Assembly: GCA_003489085.1 (NCBI GenBank)
Contig: DNJM01000017.1
Location: 1 to 7,719 of the forward strand
Direction of reading: 5' to 3'
DNA from: Lachnospiraceae bacterium
GTDB taxonomy: Bacteria; Bacillota; Clostridia; Lachnospirales; Lachnospiraceae
Length of the DNA stretch: 7,719 bases
Shown here: positions 1-6,067 of the stretch, one piece after another
Numbering within the stretch: position 1 is the stretch's first letter
How the letters are laid out: each line of letters begins with the position of its first letter
Translations under genes and position numbers: made by a program
Notes under the pieces: model-generated
Databases searched by the model: none
Seen by the model: only the letters and a program-made list of their open reading frames with translations
Told to the model about the DNA's origin: nothing

Positions 1-138
1 ATGGAAATCTGTAAAAAGAAACGTCCGGTGCTGGCAGAAAATGCAGCAGAGCCGGGGCATGCGGTCAGCTGCTGGCTGTATCAGAAGCAGGAAGCGGAAG
101 GAGGAGCCCCAGATGGAAAAACTGATCAGAGTAGATAA
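1..138 (+). CDS. C-terminal end of a DppD/OppD-type peptide ABC transporter ATPase (partial)
   Basis: Reading frame 1 is open from the first base to a TAA at 136-138, giving 45 residues; the gene begins outside the window. The text contains EICKKKRPVL, then GHAVSCWLYQK, which matches the cysteine-containing C-terminal oligopeptide/dipeptide domain (oligo_HPY) found after the nucleotide-binding domain in DppD/OppD ATPases. In the family this tail contributes Cys residues to an iron-sulfur-like site; C4 and C24 of the fragment would be two of them. The ATG at base 1 is only an internal methionine. The gene overlaps the next ATPase gene by 26 nt, as expected for a DppD-DppF pair that form a heterodimer on the cytoplasmic face of the importer. 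Identification rests on the motif plus the neighbour; which peptides are carried cannot be told. Confidence 0.82.
   Translation: MEICKKKRPVLAENAAEPGHAVSCWLYQKQEAEGGAPDGKTDQSR
98..106 (+). promoter_or_regulatory. Ribosome binding site that fixes the start of the DppF-type ATPase
   Basis: AAGGAGGAG lies 8 nt (counted from AAGGAGG) before the ATG at 113. An in-frame ATG exists at 41, but it has no such site and lies well inside the upstream gene, so 113 is the better start. Confidence 0.8.
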
Positions 139-1090
139 TATCAAGAAATATTTTCCGGCTGAGAAGAGCTTCTTCGGAAAGCCGATCAGCTTTGTAAAGG
201 CGGTAGATGGATTGACCTTCGATATTTACCGCGGAGAAACGCTGGGAATCGTGGGAGAGTCCGGCTGCGGGAAATCAACGGCCGGCAGAGTGATCCTGCG
301 GCTTTTGGAAGCGACAGAAGGGAAGGTATACTTCGAGGACGAGGACATTTTTGCGTATTCCAAGGCACAGCTGAAGGCCCTCCGCAGGAAGATGCAGATC
401 ATTTTTCAGGATCCGTATAGTTCGCTGAATCCGAAGATGACCGTGCTGGACCTGATTGGAGATGCTATGCAGGAGCATAAGATGGGAACGAAGAAGGAGA
501 TTGAAGAACGTGCGGAGGAGCTGCTGGTGCAATGCGGATTGAACGGCAGATATCTGAGACGGTATGCACATGAATTCAGCGGCGGACAAAGACAGCGGAT
601 CGGAATTGCACGGGCATTGGCGCTGAATCCGGACTTTATTGTCTGTGATGAACCGGTATCTGCACTGGACGTATCGGTGCAGGCGCAGGTGATCAATCTG
701 CTGGAAGACCTGCAGGCGGAAAAGAAGCTGACGTATCTGTTTATCTCTCATGACCTGAGCGTGGTAAAGCATATCTGTAACCGGATCGGAGTGATCTATC
801 TGGGAAGTATGATGGAGCTGGCGGATAAAGAAGAGCTTTTTGCACATCCGCTGCATCCCTATACCCGGTCACTGATGTCGGTGATTCCGATACCGGATCC
901 TACGATAAAGGTAGAGCGGATCCTGCTGGAGGGGGATATTCCAAGTCCATCCAATCCGCCGTCCGGCTGTAAGTTCCACACCAGGTGTCCGTATGCAACA
1001 GAACGGTGCAAGGAAGAGGTACCGGAATTCCGGGAAGTGTCCGGCCACCATTATGTTGCCTGCCACTATGCGGAGAAGCTGGCGAAATAG
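113..1090 (+). CDS. DppF/OppF-type dipeptide/oligopeptide ABC transporter ATP-binding protein
   Basis: A 325-residue cytoplasmic ATPase that powers import of di- or oligopeptides (the family also includes nickel and other substrates) with a DppD-type partner. Visible motifs: Walker A GESGCGKST at residues 48-56, Q-loop IIFQDPYSSLNP with Q99, signature FSGGQRQR at 155-162, Walker B FIVCDE at 175-180 followed by the D-loop SALD, and the switch His in ISHDLSVV (H213). The C-terminal oligo_HPY domain contains GCKFHTRCPY with C286 and C292, plus C299 and C317, the usual cysteine set. Length is normal for DppF. The start at 113 is chosen for its ribosome binding site; the alternative ATG at 41 would add 24 residues that only duplicate upstream coding sequence. 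It is followed 19 nt later by a small membrane protein gene and then four amidohydrolases in the same direction. The permease and binding-protein genes must lie upstream of the window. The family is certain, the exact substrate is not. Confidence 0.95.
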   Translation: MEKLIRVDNIKKYFPAEKSFFGKPISFVKAVDGLTFDIYRGETLGIVGESGCGKSTAGRVILRLLEATEGKVYFEDEDIFAYSKAQLKALRRKMQIIFQDPYSSLNPKMTVLDLIGDAMQEHKMGTKKEIEERAEELLVQCGLNGRYLRRYAHEFSGGQRQRIGIARALALNPDFIVCDEPVSALDVSVQAQVINLLEDLQAEKKLTYLFISHDLSVVKHICNRIGVIYLGSMMELADKEELFAHPLHPYTRSLMSVIPIPDPTIKVERILLEGDIPSPSNPPSGCKFHTRCPYATERCKEEVPEFREVSGHHYVACHYAEKLAK

Positions 1091-1093
1091 AAT

Positions 1094-1102
1094 AGAGGGA
1101 GG
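1094..1102 (+). promoter_or_regulatory. Ribosome binding site that fixes the start of the 62-residue membrane protein
   Basis: AGAGGGAGG sits 7 nt before the ATG at 1110. The same frame is open back to 993, but that part lies inside the ATPase gene and has no binding site, so the short version is preferred. Confidence 0.75.
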
Positions 1103-1109
1103 CACTTGT

Positions 1110-1298
1110 ATGCACGAAGAACATAAGCAGCAGGAAGAGAATATGCCGGAGAAGCTTCCGGAACAGGAGGAGTTGCCGGTTGGTTTTAAGGATAAGCTGG
1201 CTCTGGTGCTGGCATCAGCGTCTATCATTCTTCCGATTCTGGCAGTATTCATTGGCGTAACAGCACTGGCTGTCTGGCTGCTGCTTCATATATTTTAG
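1110..1298 (+). CDS. Small single-domain membrane protein of unknown function (62 aa)
   Basis: The predicted protein has two parts. Residues 1-29 are strongly charged and rich in Glu, Gln, Lys and Pro (for example QQEENMPEKLPEQEELP), with no cysteine and no signal-peptide cleavage site that I can see. Residues 30-62 are almost wholly hydrophobic, from LALVLASASI to VWLLLHIF, long enough for one slightly tilted helix or a tight hairpin with Pro42 near its first third. I do not recognise a family. The start is set by a good ribosome binding site. It lies 19 nt after the peptide-transporter ATPase and 17 nt before the first amidohydrolase, so it is almost certainly co-transcribed. A role as a membrane anchor, or as an accessory subunit of the transporter or of the amidohydrolases, is a guess from position only. 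Confidence 0.72.
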   Translation: MHEEHKQQEENMPEKLPEQEELPVGFKDKLALVLASASIILPILAVFIGVTALAVWLLLHIF

Positions 1299-1315
1299 CT
1301 GCCGGAGGTGAAGAG

Positions 1316-2470
1316 ATGTATGTATTGAAACATGGGATGGTCCATACCGGGAACGGAGATGCGCCGTTTCCTGCGGATCTGCGGATTGCAGACGGCAGAA
1401 TTCAGGAGATAGGAAGAGGGCTTGTATGTCCGGAAGCGGAAGAGATTGATCTTGCAGGAAAAGATATTTTCCCGGGATGTATTGATCCGGTCTGCTATAT
1501 GGGCTGTCTGAATCTGCAGAGCATTTATAAGGACCATAATGAAAGAAAGGGTATGATTCTCCCTGAGCTGCGGGCAGAGGATTCCTTTTCTGCAGAAGAG
1601 CTTGTGTATCAGCAATTATATAAGCGTGGGATAACAGCCGTAGGAATATCGACGGGCGGGAGGAATCCGGTGAGCGGCCGTATGATGGCCTGCTGTACAG
1701 CAGGAAGCAGCATAAAGGACATGAAGCTTCCGGGAACAGCACCATTGCGGGGAAATTTCCTGCAAAGTACATATGTATTGTCAAGACAGGATGCTCCGTA
1801 TCCTCTGGTTCGCGGATCGGCGCTTCAGTCCGTAGTCCGGATTTTGCAGAGTGTACGGAAGGAAATGGATGCCGGGAAGGAGCTTGCGGAGTGGATGCTT
1901 CCATTCCGGGAACTGCTGACCGGAGAAGTACCGCTTATGGCAGCTGTGGAAAAGGAAGCGGAGATACGTACCCTGTTGGAACGTATGAAGGAACTGCCGG
2001 TACGGCTGATTCTGTTTGGGGCCTACGAAGCGGCTCCATTTGCAGAGGAACTGATAGAAAAACAGATTCCGGTCGTGCTGGGCGATATGGCTTCCGGTTC
2101 CGGAAAAATGTATCGGAAGGTGGAACTGGAAAAGCTCGTCGATGGAGTAAAGAAGGGACTTGTTCTGGCGGTTTCTGCCGCGGGTATCCAGGAAAATGCG
2201 GGACGTGATACCTTCTTTTGGAATCTGGCAGAGCTGAGAAAAAATGGACTTTCTGAGGAGGAGGCAGTCACTGTGGCTGCGAAAAACCCGGCGAAGATTC
2301 TTGGTATTGAGAAGGAAACGGGGACTCTGGAGATCGGAAAACGGGCGGATCTGACGGTCTTTACCGGGCATCCGTTTGTAAACCGCACAGCAGTGCCGGA
2401 AGCGGTGTGGATACAGGGTAAGCCGGTATGGCTTCGGGAAAAACGATGCGGAAGGGGGCTTGCGGTATGA
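1316..2470 (+). CDS. Amidohydrolase-superfamily protein without metal site (first pseudoenzyme)
   Basis: A 384-residue protein with the overall plan of a COG1228/imidazolonepropionase-like amidohydrolase: an N-terminal beta segment (residues 1-50), IFPGCID at 51-57 leading into the barrel, KRGITAVG at 103-110, and the C-terminal NPAKILGIEKETGTLEIGKR and ADLTVF around 324-349. The metal ligands are gone. The HxH expected at 59 and 61 is Val and Tyr; by alignment with the next gene product the barrel strand-5 His is Ala210, the strand-6 His is Gly235 and the strand-8 Asp is Ala289. The GENP/TRMG block seen in the active-type relatives is also not recognisable. It is not a decayed gene: the frame is intact, the length is normal, and GGAGGTG lies 5 nt before the ATG. 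The stop overlaps the next start (ATGA). A metal hydrolase reaction is very unlikely; a structural or regulatory subunit is a reasonable inference. Confidence 0.85.
   Translation: MYVLKHGMVHTGNGDAPFPADLRIADGRIQEIGRGLVCPEAEEIDLAGKDIFPGCIDPVCYMGCLNLQSIYKDHNERKGMILPELRAEDSFSAEELVYQQLYKRGITAVGISTGGRNPVSGRMMACCTAGSSIKDMKLPGTAPLRGNFLQSTYVLSRQDAPYPLVRGSALQSVVRILQSVRKEMDAGKELAEWMLPFRELLTGEVPLMAAVEKEAEIRTLLERMKELPVRLILFGAYEAAPFAEELIEKQIPVVLGDMASGSGKMYRKVELEKLVDGVKKGLVLAVSAAGIQENAGRDTFFWNLAELRKNGLSEEEAVTVAAKNPAKILGIEKETGTLEIGKRADLTVFTGHPFVNRTAVPEAVWIQGKPVWLREKRCGRGLAV
2450..2458 (+). promoter_or_regulatory. Ribosome binding site inside the first amidohydrolase gene, setting the next start
   Basis: GGAAGGGGG ends 8 nt before the ATG at 2467. 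An upstream in-frame ATG at 2428 would add 13 residues, but the homology-like start MRLLIKGA matches the other members (MLIKGG, MLLIKNA), so 2467 is preferred. Confidence 0.72.
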
Positions 2471-3633
2471 GACTTCTGATAAAAGGCGCTGTCGTTTATA
2501 CGATGGCAGAGCAGGGCGTAGTACACGCAGATGTACTGGTGCAGGACGGGAAGATCATAGCCGTTGCACCAGGCATCGCACCGGAGCAGGAAGATCAGAT
2601 TCTGCATGCAGAGGGAATGTATCTGCTGCCGGGGCTGATGGATGGTCATGTGCATCTGGGATTGATGGATATGGAATCCGGAGAAATCAGCGAGACTACG
2701 GCTCCGGTTACGCCGGATATGGAGATAGAGTATTCGGTAGATTTTGCGTCGAAGGATTTTACCTATTGTATGAAGGAGGGCATCACAAGTGTCTGCATCA
2801 TCCCCGGAAGCAGTAACATTATTGGTGGAAAGGGCATTGTGGTGAAAACGAACTGCGCAGAAGGGAAGAAGGAGATTCTGAACTCTTATGCATGCATGAA
2901 GGCGGCTATGGGCGGCAATCCGCAGAGCGCTTTTGGAAGACGCGGGAAGGCTCCGGCTACCAGAATGGAAATTCTGCGCCAGTTCAGAGCTTATCTGGAA
3001 GCGGTGCGCCTTTTCACTGAAAGTGGAGAGCGGGAGATCACCAGCGCTTACCGCAGATCGGAATTGCTGGCAGGTGTTCCGGTACTGGAAGGGAAGGTAC
3101 CGATCAAGATTCATTGTACCAGACATGATATGGCAGCAGTGATGCAGGTGCTGAAGGATTTCCCGGTAAAATATACGCTGGATCATGCATGGGGGACCGC
3201 ACCCTATGTGGATCAGATCGCGGAGGCGGGCTGTGGTGTGATGTTCGGACCGGCCGGATGTTATCGTGGACTGGGAGAAGGCCGGGAGATTGATTTCCGG
3301 GATGTGCGCAGTCTGTACGAAAAAGGTGTGGAGGTAGCGATGATATCGGATGCACCGCTTCTAAGTCCGGAAAGCATTATCTATGAGGCCGGTGAGGCTG
3401 TGAGCGCAGGTGTTCCGGTGGAGGAAGCCCTGAAGATGATTACGCTTTACCCAGCCAGATGGACGGGATGCGAGGAGCGGATCGGCAGTATCGAGCCGGG
3501 AAAGGATGCCGATCTGGTGCTGTTTAACGGACTTCCGGCGAGAGATGTGCATGCGAGGGTAATGTATACGATCATCAGTGGGAATATCGTATATAAAATG
3601 ATGATAGAAGAGGAGGCAAAGAAGATATGCTGA
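2467..3633 (+). CDS. Amidohydrolase-superfamily metal hydrolase, COG1228-like (first active-type member)
   Basis: A 388-residue protein with a complete binuclear-type metal site. LLPGLMDGHVHLGL gives H61 and H63; K145 in ACMKAAMGGNPQ is the candidate carbamylated lysine bridging two metals; H216 in KIHCTRHDM and H240 in TLDHAWG are the strand-5 and strand-6 ligands; D295 in AMISDAPLL is the strand-8 catalytic Asp. The C-terminal GSIEPGKDADLVLF (from 340) is typical of the superfamily. Members of COG1228 include imidazolonepropionase and bacterial prolidases that split Xaa-Pro or Xaa-Arg dipeptides using this kind of site. Together with the peptide importer upstream, a dipeptide, cyclic peptide or N-acyl amino acid substrate is plausible but unproven. 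The start overlaps the preceding stop as ATGA, and the stop lies within the next gene, which suggests translational coupling. The exact reaction cannot be deduced. Confidence 0.9.
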   Translation: MRLLIKGAVVYTMAEQGVVHADVLVQDGKIIAVAPGIAPEQEDQILHAEGMYLLPGLMDGHVHLGLMDMESGEISETTAPVTPDMEIEYSVDFASKDFTYCMKEGITSVCIIPGSSNIIGGKGIVVKTNCAEGKKEILNSYACMKAAMGGNPQSAFGRRGKAPATRMEILRQFRAYLEAVRLFTESGEREITSAYRRSELLAGVPVLEGKVPIKIHCTRHDMAAVMQVLKDFPVKYTLDHAWGTAPYVDQIAEAGCGVMFGPAGCYRGLGEGREIDFRDVRSLYEKGVEVAMISDAPLLSPESIIYEAGEAVSAGVPVEEALKMITLYPARWTGCEERIGSIEPGKDADLVLFNGLPARDVHARVMYTIISGNIVYKMMIEEEAKKIC

Positions 3634-4769
3634 TTAAGGGTGGAACACTTCATATTGGAGATGGCAGGATTTTGCCGGATACGGATATTCTGGTACAGAA
3701 TGGTAAGATTGCAGCCATCGGAACCGGGTTGATGGATAAAGAAGTCATAGATGCGTCCGGAAAAGAGGTATTTCCTGGATTCATCGATGCAGCAGATTAT
3801 GCAGGCTGTATCGATATGGCATACCATGCACATGATTATTCCGAAAATTCCTCTCCGGTGGTACCATATGTGAATATCAAGCATTCTGTGGATCCGGATG
3901 AAGTAGAGCGGCAGGAGTTCTATAAGTCCGGCATCACATCCATGGTCATGGTGCCGGGAAATAAGAACGTCATCGGAGGTATGGCGGCTGTATTGAAAAC
4001 GACAGGAATCAACATCAACCAGATGGTAGTAAAGGAGCAGGCAGCGCTGAAAGGCTCTGTTATTAATACAGTAAAAGAGACATTCGGCAGCAGAGGTGTA
4101 AAACCAAGCACCAGGATGGGTATGATGAATCTTCTTAAGGAGACATTTGCAAAATACCAGAAGCCGGAGGAGTGCGGGAAGCTGTCTTATATTGAAGCAA
4201 AGAACAGAGATATCTTTCAGAAGGTATTTGCAAAGGAAGTGCCATTTGTAGTGGCAGCGAATACAAAGGCAGAGATTGAGTCTGTGATCGAAGGGCTGAA
4301 ACCCTATGATGTGAAGCTGGCTATCTGCAATGCCTATCAGGCAGGGCAGGCAAAAGAAGCCATCCTGGAGGCAAAGGCGGCGGTAATTTTGGGAGAATTC
4401 AGCCATATGTCTTCGGAAGTGCACTATGATACGGATTTTGAAGCGATTCTGGAACTGGAAAGACAGGGCATTCCGGTAGCTATTTCTCTTCTGACGGATG
4501 ATAATGTGCTGGGCAGGGAGTGTCTGTTCTGGACAGTCTCCAAGCTGAAAAAGGCAGGGGCTGCAGAAGAACAGATTCTGAGGATGCTGACGGTTCATCC
4601 GGCAGAAATCTTTGGAATCGCAGATGTGGCCGGTACACTGGAAGTCGGAAAGGATGCAGATATCGTGATCTGCTGCGGCAATCCGATCGAAGCATGTGAT
4701 GCATATGTAACAGAAACCCTGATTCGCGGGCAGATGGTTTATCGGAAGGAGGAAGCGGTATGCTGTTAA
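3627..4769 (+). CDS. Amidohydrolase-superfamily protein without metal site (second pseudoenzyme)
   Basis: A 380-residue relative of its neighbours. It keeps VFPGFID at 48-54, KSGITSMVMVPGNKNVIGG at 100-118, the PSTRMGM block at 160-166 and GTLEVGKDADIVI at 336-348. The metal site is missing: the HxH positions are Ala56 and Tyr58, and by alignment with the preceding enzyme the strand-5 His is Ala210, the strand-6 His is Asn235 and the strand-8 Asp is Leu289. Two Asp follow at 291-292 but out of register. The protein is otherwise full length, uninterrupted and well translated (AGAGGAGG at 3609-3616, 10 nt before the ATG), so it is maintained rather than decaying. It overlaps the preceding gene by 7 nt and the following gene by 10 nt. 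It shares a Y-x-G-C motif with the first pseudoenzyme. A non-catalytic subunit role is inferred, as known for inactive dihydroorotase homologues in some aspartate transcarbamoylase complexes. Confidence 0.87.
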   Translation: MLIKGGTLHIGDGRILPDTDILVQNGKIAAIGTGLMDKEVIDASGKEVFPGFIDAADYAGCIDMAYHAHDYSENSSPVVPYVNIKHSVDPDEVERQEFYKSGITSMVMVPGNKNVIGGMAAVLKTTGININQMVVKEQAALKGSVINTVKETFGSRGVKPSTRMGMMNLLKETFAKYQKPEECGKLSYIEAKNRDIFQKVFAKEVPFVVAANTKAEIESVIEGLKPYDVKLAICNAYQAGQAKEAILEAKAAVILGEFSHMSSEVHYDTDFEAILELERQGIPVAISLLTDDNVLGRECLFWTVSKLKKAGAAEEQILRMLTVHPAEIFGIADVAGTLEVGKDADIVICCGNPIEACDAYVTETLIRGQMVYRKEEAVCC

Positions 4770-5914
4770 TTAAGAATGCAGAAATTCATACAGTAACAGA
4801 CGGGATTCTGGAGCGGGGCGACATTCTCGTTTCGGATGGGAAGATTCAGGAAGTAAAGGAACAGATTGACGTATCCGATCTGCAGGATGTGGAAATTATT
4901 GATGCAGAAGGATGCTGTGTATTGCCTGGATTTATCGACTGCCATACGCATATTGGCTTGCAGAACCGGGCAAATCCGATGCTGTTGGGAGACATTACGG
5001 AGATCACAGATCCTGTGACACCGGATGAACAGGTGATTGATGGTGTGGATATCAGTCTCAAGGAATTTTCCAATGCCTGGAAAAATGGCGTAACCTCTGT
5101 AGGCATTCTGCCGGGCAGTGCAAATGTCATCAATGGACTTGGATTTGCCGCAAAGACATACGGTGATAATATTTACGATATGTGCATGAAGAATCCAGTG
5201 GGATTTAAGGTGGCATTTGGTGAAAATCCCAAAGGCCTGTATGGACCGAAGTTTATGCGGCCCACCTCGAGAATGGGTGTGATTACGGTAATGGAAGAAT
5301 ATCTGTATGATGCAAAAGCATATATGGATGCAAAAGAGGCAGCCCTGGAAAAGGGTGAGGAGTTTAAAGAAAACCCGGAATATGAAGCAGCAATCCCGGT
5401 ATTGAAGCGGGAGATCCCGATCCGCCTTCACTGTACACATAATGATATGGCAACGGCTGCGGATATTACGAAGGAATATGGTATCCGTACCGTAATCGAA
5501 CATGCCTGGGGTGCAGACCACTATCTGAATGAGCTGGCGGACGTCATGGAAGGGGTCGTATACGGTCCGATTGGCGGAAAGAGAACCTTCTTTGAATCCA
5601 GACGTACCGATGTAAGTACAGTAGCAGAACTGGACAGACGGGGGCTGACGGTTGCTGTAACGACGGATTCACCAATCCTGAGCCTGAACTCTTTGATTAA
5701 TATGGCAGAGGAGGCAGTGCGCCAGGGCACTCCGATTGACCGTGCAGAGCGGATGATTACAATCAATCCGGCGAAAATCTTAGGCGTAGAGGATCGCGTT
5801 GGTTCCATTGAGCCGGGAAAGGATGCGGATCTGGTGATCTGGAAGCATGTACCGCTTCGGGATATGGATGCGAGAATCTGTCATGTCATCGGAGGGGGCA
5901 AGGTACTTCTGTAG
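4760..5914 (+). CDS. Amidohydrolase-superfamily metal hydrolase, COG1228-like (second active-type member)
   Basis: A 384-residue protein with all the usual metal-site residues: VLPGFIDCHTHIGL gives H62 and H64; K150 in GFKVAFGENPK is the candidate carbamylated lysine; H224 in IRLHCTHNDM; H248 in VIEHAWGADH; and D303 in VTTDSPIL. The PTSRMG block (168-173) and GSIEPGKDADLVIW (348-361) complete the family pattern. It resembles the active-type member two genes upstream more closely than either pseudoenzyme, sharing HCT-x-x-DM, EHAWG/DHAWG and PVTPD. An acidic, Lys-rich insert at 184-212 lies before strand 5. AAGGAGGAAG, starting at 4746, precedes the ATG and the start lies inside the preceding gene. 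It is the last gene of the operon; a hairpin spans its stop codon. It is likely a cytoplasmic amide or peptide hydrolase, with the substrate unknown. Confidence 0.9.
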   Translation: MLLIKNAEIHTVTDGILERGDILVSDGKIQEVKEQIDVSDLQDVEIIDAEGCCVLPGFIDCHTHIGLQNRANPMLLGDITEITDPVTPDEQVIDGVDISLKEFSNAWKNGVTSVGILPGSANVINGLGFAAKTYGDNIYDMCMKNPVGFKVAFGENPKGLYGPKFMRPTSRMGVITVMEEYLYDAKAYMDAKEAALEKGEEFKENPEYEAAIPVLKREIPIRLHCTHNDMATAADITKEYGIRTVIEHAWGADHYLNELADVMEGVVYGPIGGKRTFFESRRTDVSTVAELDRRGLTVAVTTDSPILSLNSLINMAEEAVRQGTPIDRAERMITINPAKILGVEDRVGSIEPGKDADLVIWKHVPLRDMDARICHVIGGGKVLL

Positions 5915-5932
5915 TATTCCCCTCCCATTTTC
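5891..5932 (+). terminator. Probable intrinsic terminator overlapping the end of the amidohydrolase operon
   Basis: GGAGGGG at 5891-5897 is perfectly complementary to CCCCTCC at 5919-5925, with a G-U pair possible next to it, and is followed by CATTTTCT. The left arm is in the coding sequence of the last amidohydrolase and the stop codon (5912-5914) is in the loop. The stem is short (7-8 bp) but very GC-rich; the loop of about 20 nt and the imperfect U-tract make it a moderate call. Confidence 0.5.
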
Positions 5933-5944
5933 TGGTACAACCGC

Positions 5945-5973
5945 TTTACAGGAAGAAACGCAAAAGGTATACT
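5945..5973 (+). promoter_or_regulatory. Sigma-A-type promoter for the PHP-domain gene
   Basis: TTTACA at 5945-5950 and TATACT at 5968-5973 are separated by exactly 17 bp, each matching the consensus at five of six positions. Transcription would start near 5980 and leave a leader of about 90 nt before the GTG start at 6068. It follows the operon terminator directly, so the PHP gene appears to be a separate transcription unit. Confidence 0.65.
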
Positions 5974-6003
5974 AGTGAGGAAGACAGGAGCAGGATTAAG
6001 AGT

Positions 6004-6031
6004 GGAGCAGGTCCGGAAACGGGGCTGCTCC
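6004..6031 (+). promoter_or_regulatory. Leader hairpin with GAAA tetraloop and a competing alternative stem
   Basis: GGAGCAG (6004-6010) pairs with CTGCTCC (6025-6031). Inside, after a small internal loop, CCG and CGG close a GAAA tetraloop (6016-6019). A second left arm, CAGGAGCAG at 5985-5993, can instead pair over 9 bp with CTGCTCCTG at 6025-6033, so two structures exclude each other. There is no U-tract, so this is unlikely to be a plain terminator; it could be an attenuator-like or stability element, or chance. It lies in the predicted leader between promoter and ribosome binding site. Confidence 0.35.
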
Positions 6032-6067
6032 TGCTTGTATCAGGAAGAGACATAAGGAGGAAGCAGG

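Noticed and set aside
41..112. N-terminal extension of the DppF-type ATPase from the ATG at 41
   Set aside because: It would overlap the end of the upstream ATPase by nearly 100 nt and has no ribosome binding site; the start at 113 has AAGGAGG at the right distance and the normal family N-terminus.
993..1109. Longer version of the small membrane protein starting at 993
   Set aside because: The extra part is inside the ATPase gene in another frame and lacks a translation signal.
2428..2466. Longer start for the second amidohydrolase at 2428
   Set aside because: The added 13 residues have no counterpart in the sister proteins, and the ATG at 2467 has both a ribosome binding site and the ATGA coupling overlap.
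2023..3186. Long minus-strand open frame of 387 codons opposite the first two amidohydrolases
   Set aside because: It lies wholly antisense to genes with clear family motifs, has no ribosome binding site or recognisable domain, and its His/Ser/Arg-rich composition is typical of a shadow frame in GC-moderate coding DNA.
3447..4598. Minus-strand open frame of 383 codons opposite the third amidohydrolase
   Set aside because: It is antisense to a well-supported gene and very rich in His, Cys and Ile without any domain pattern; a codon-bias shadow.
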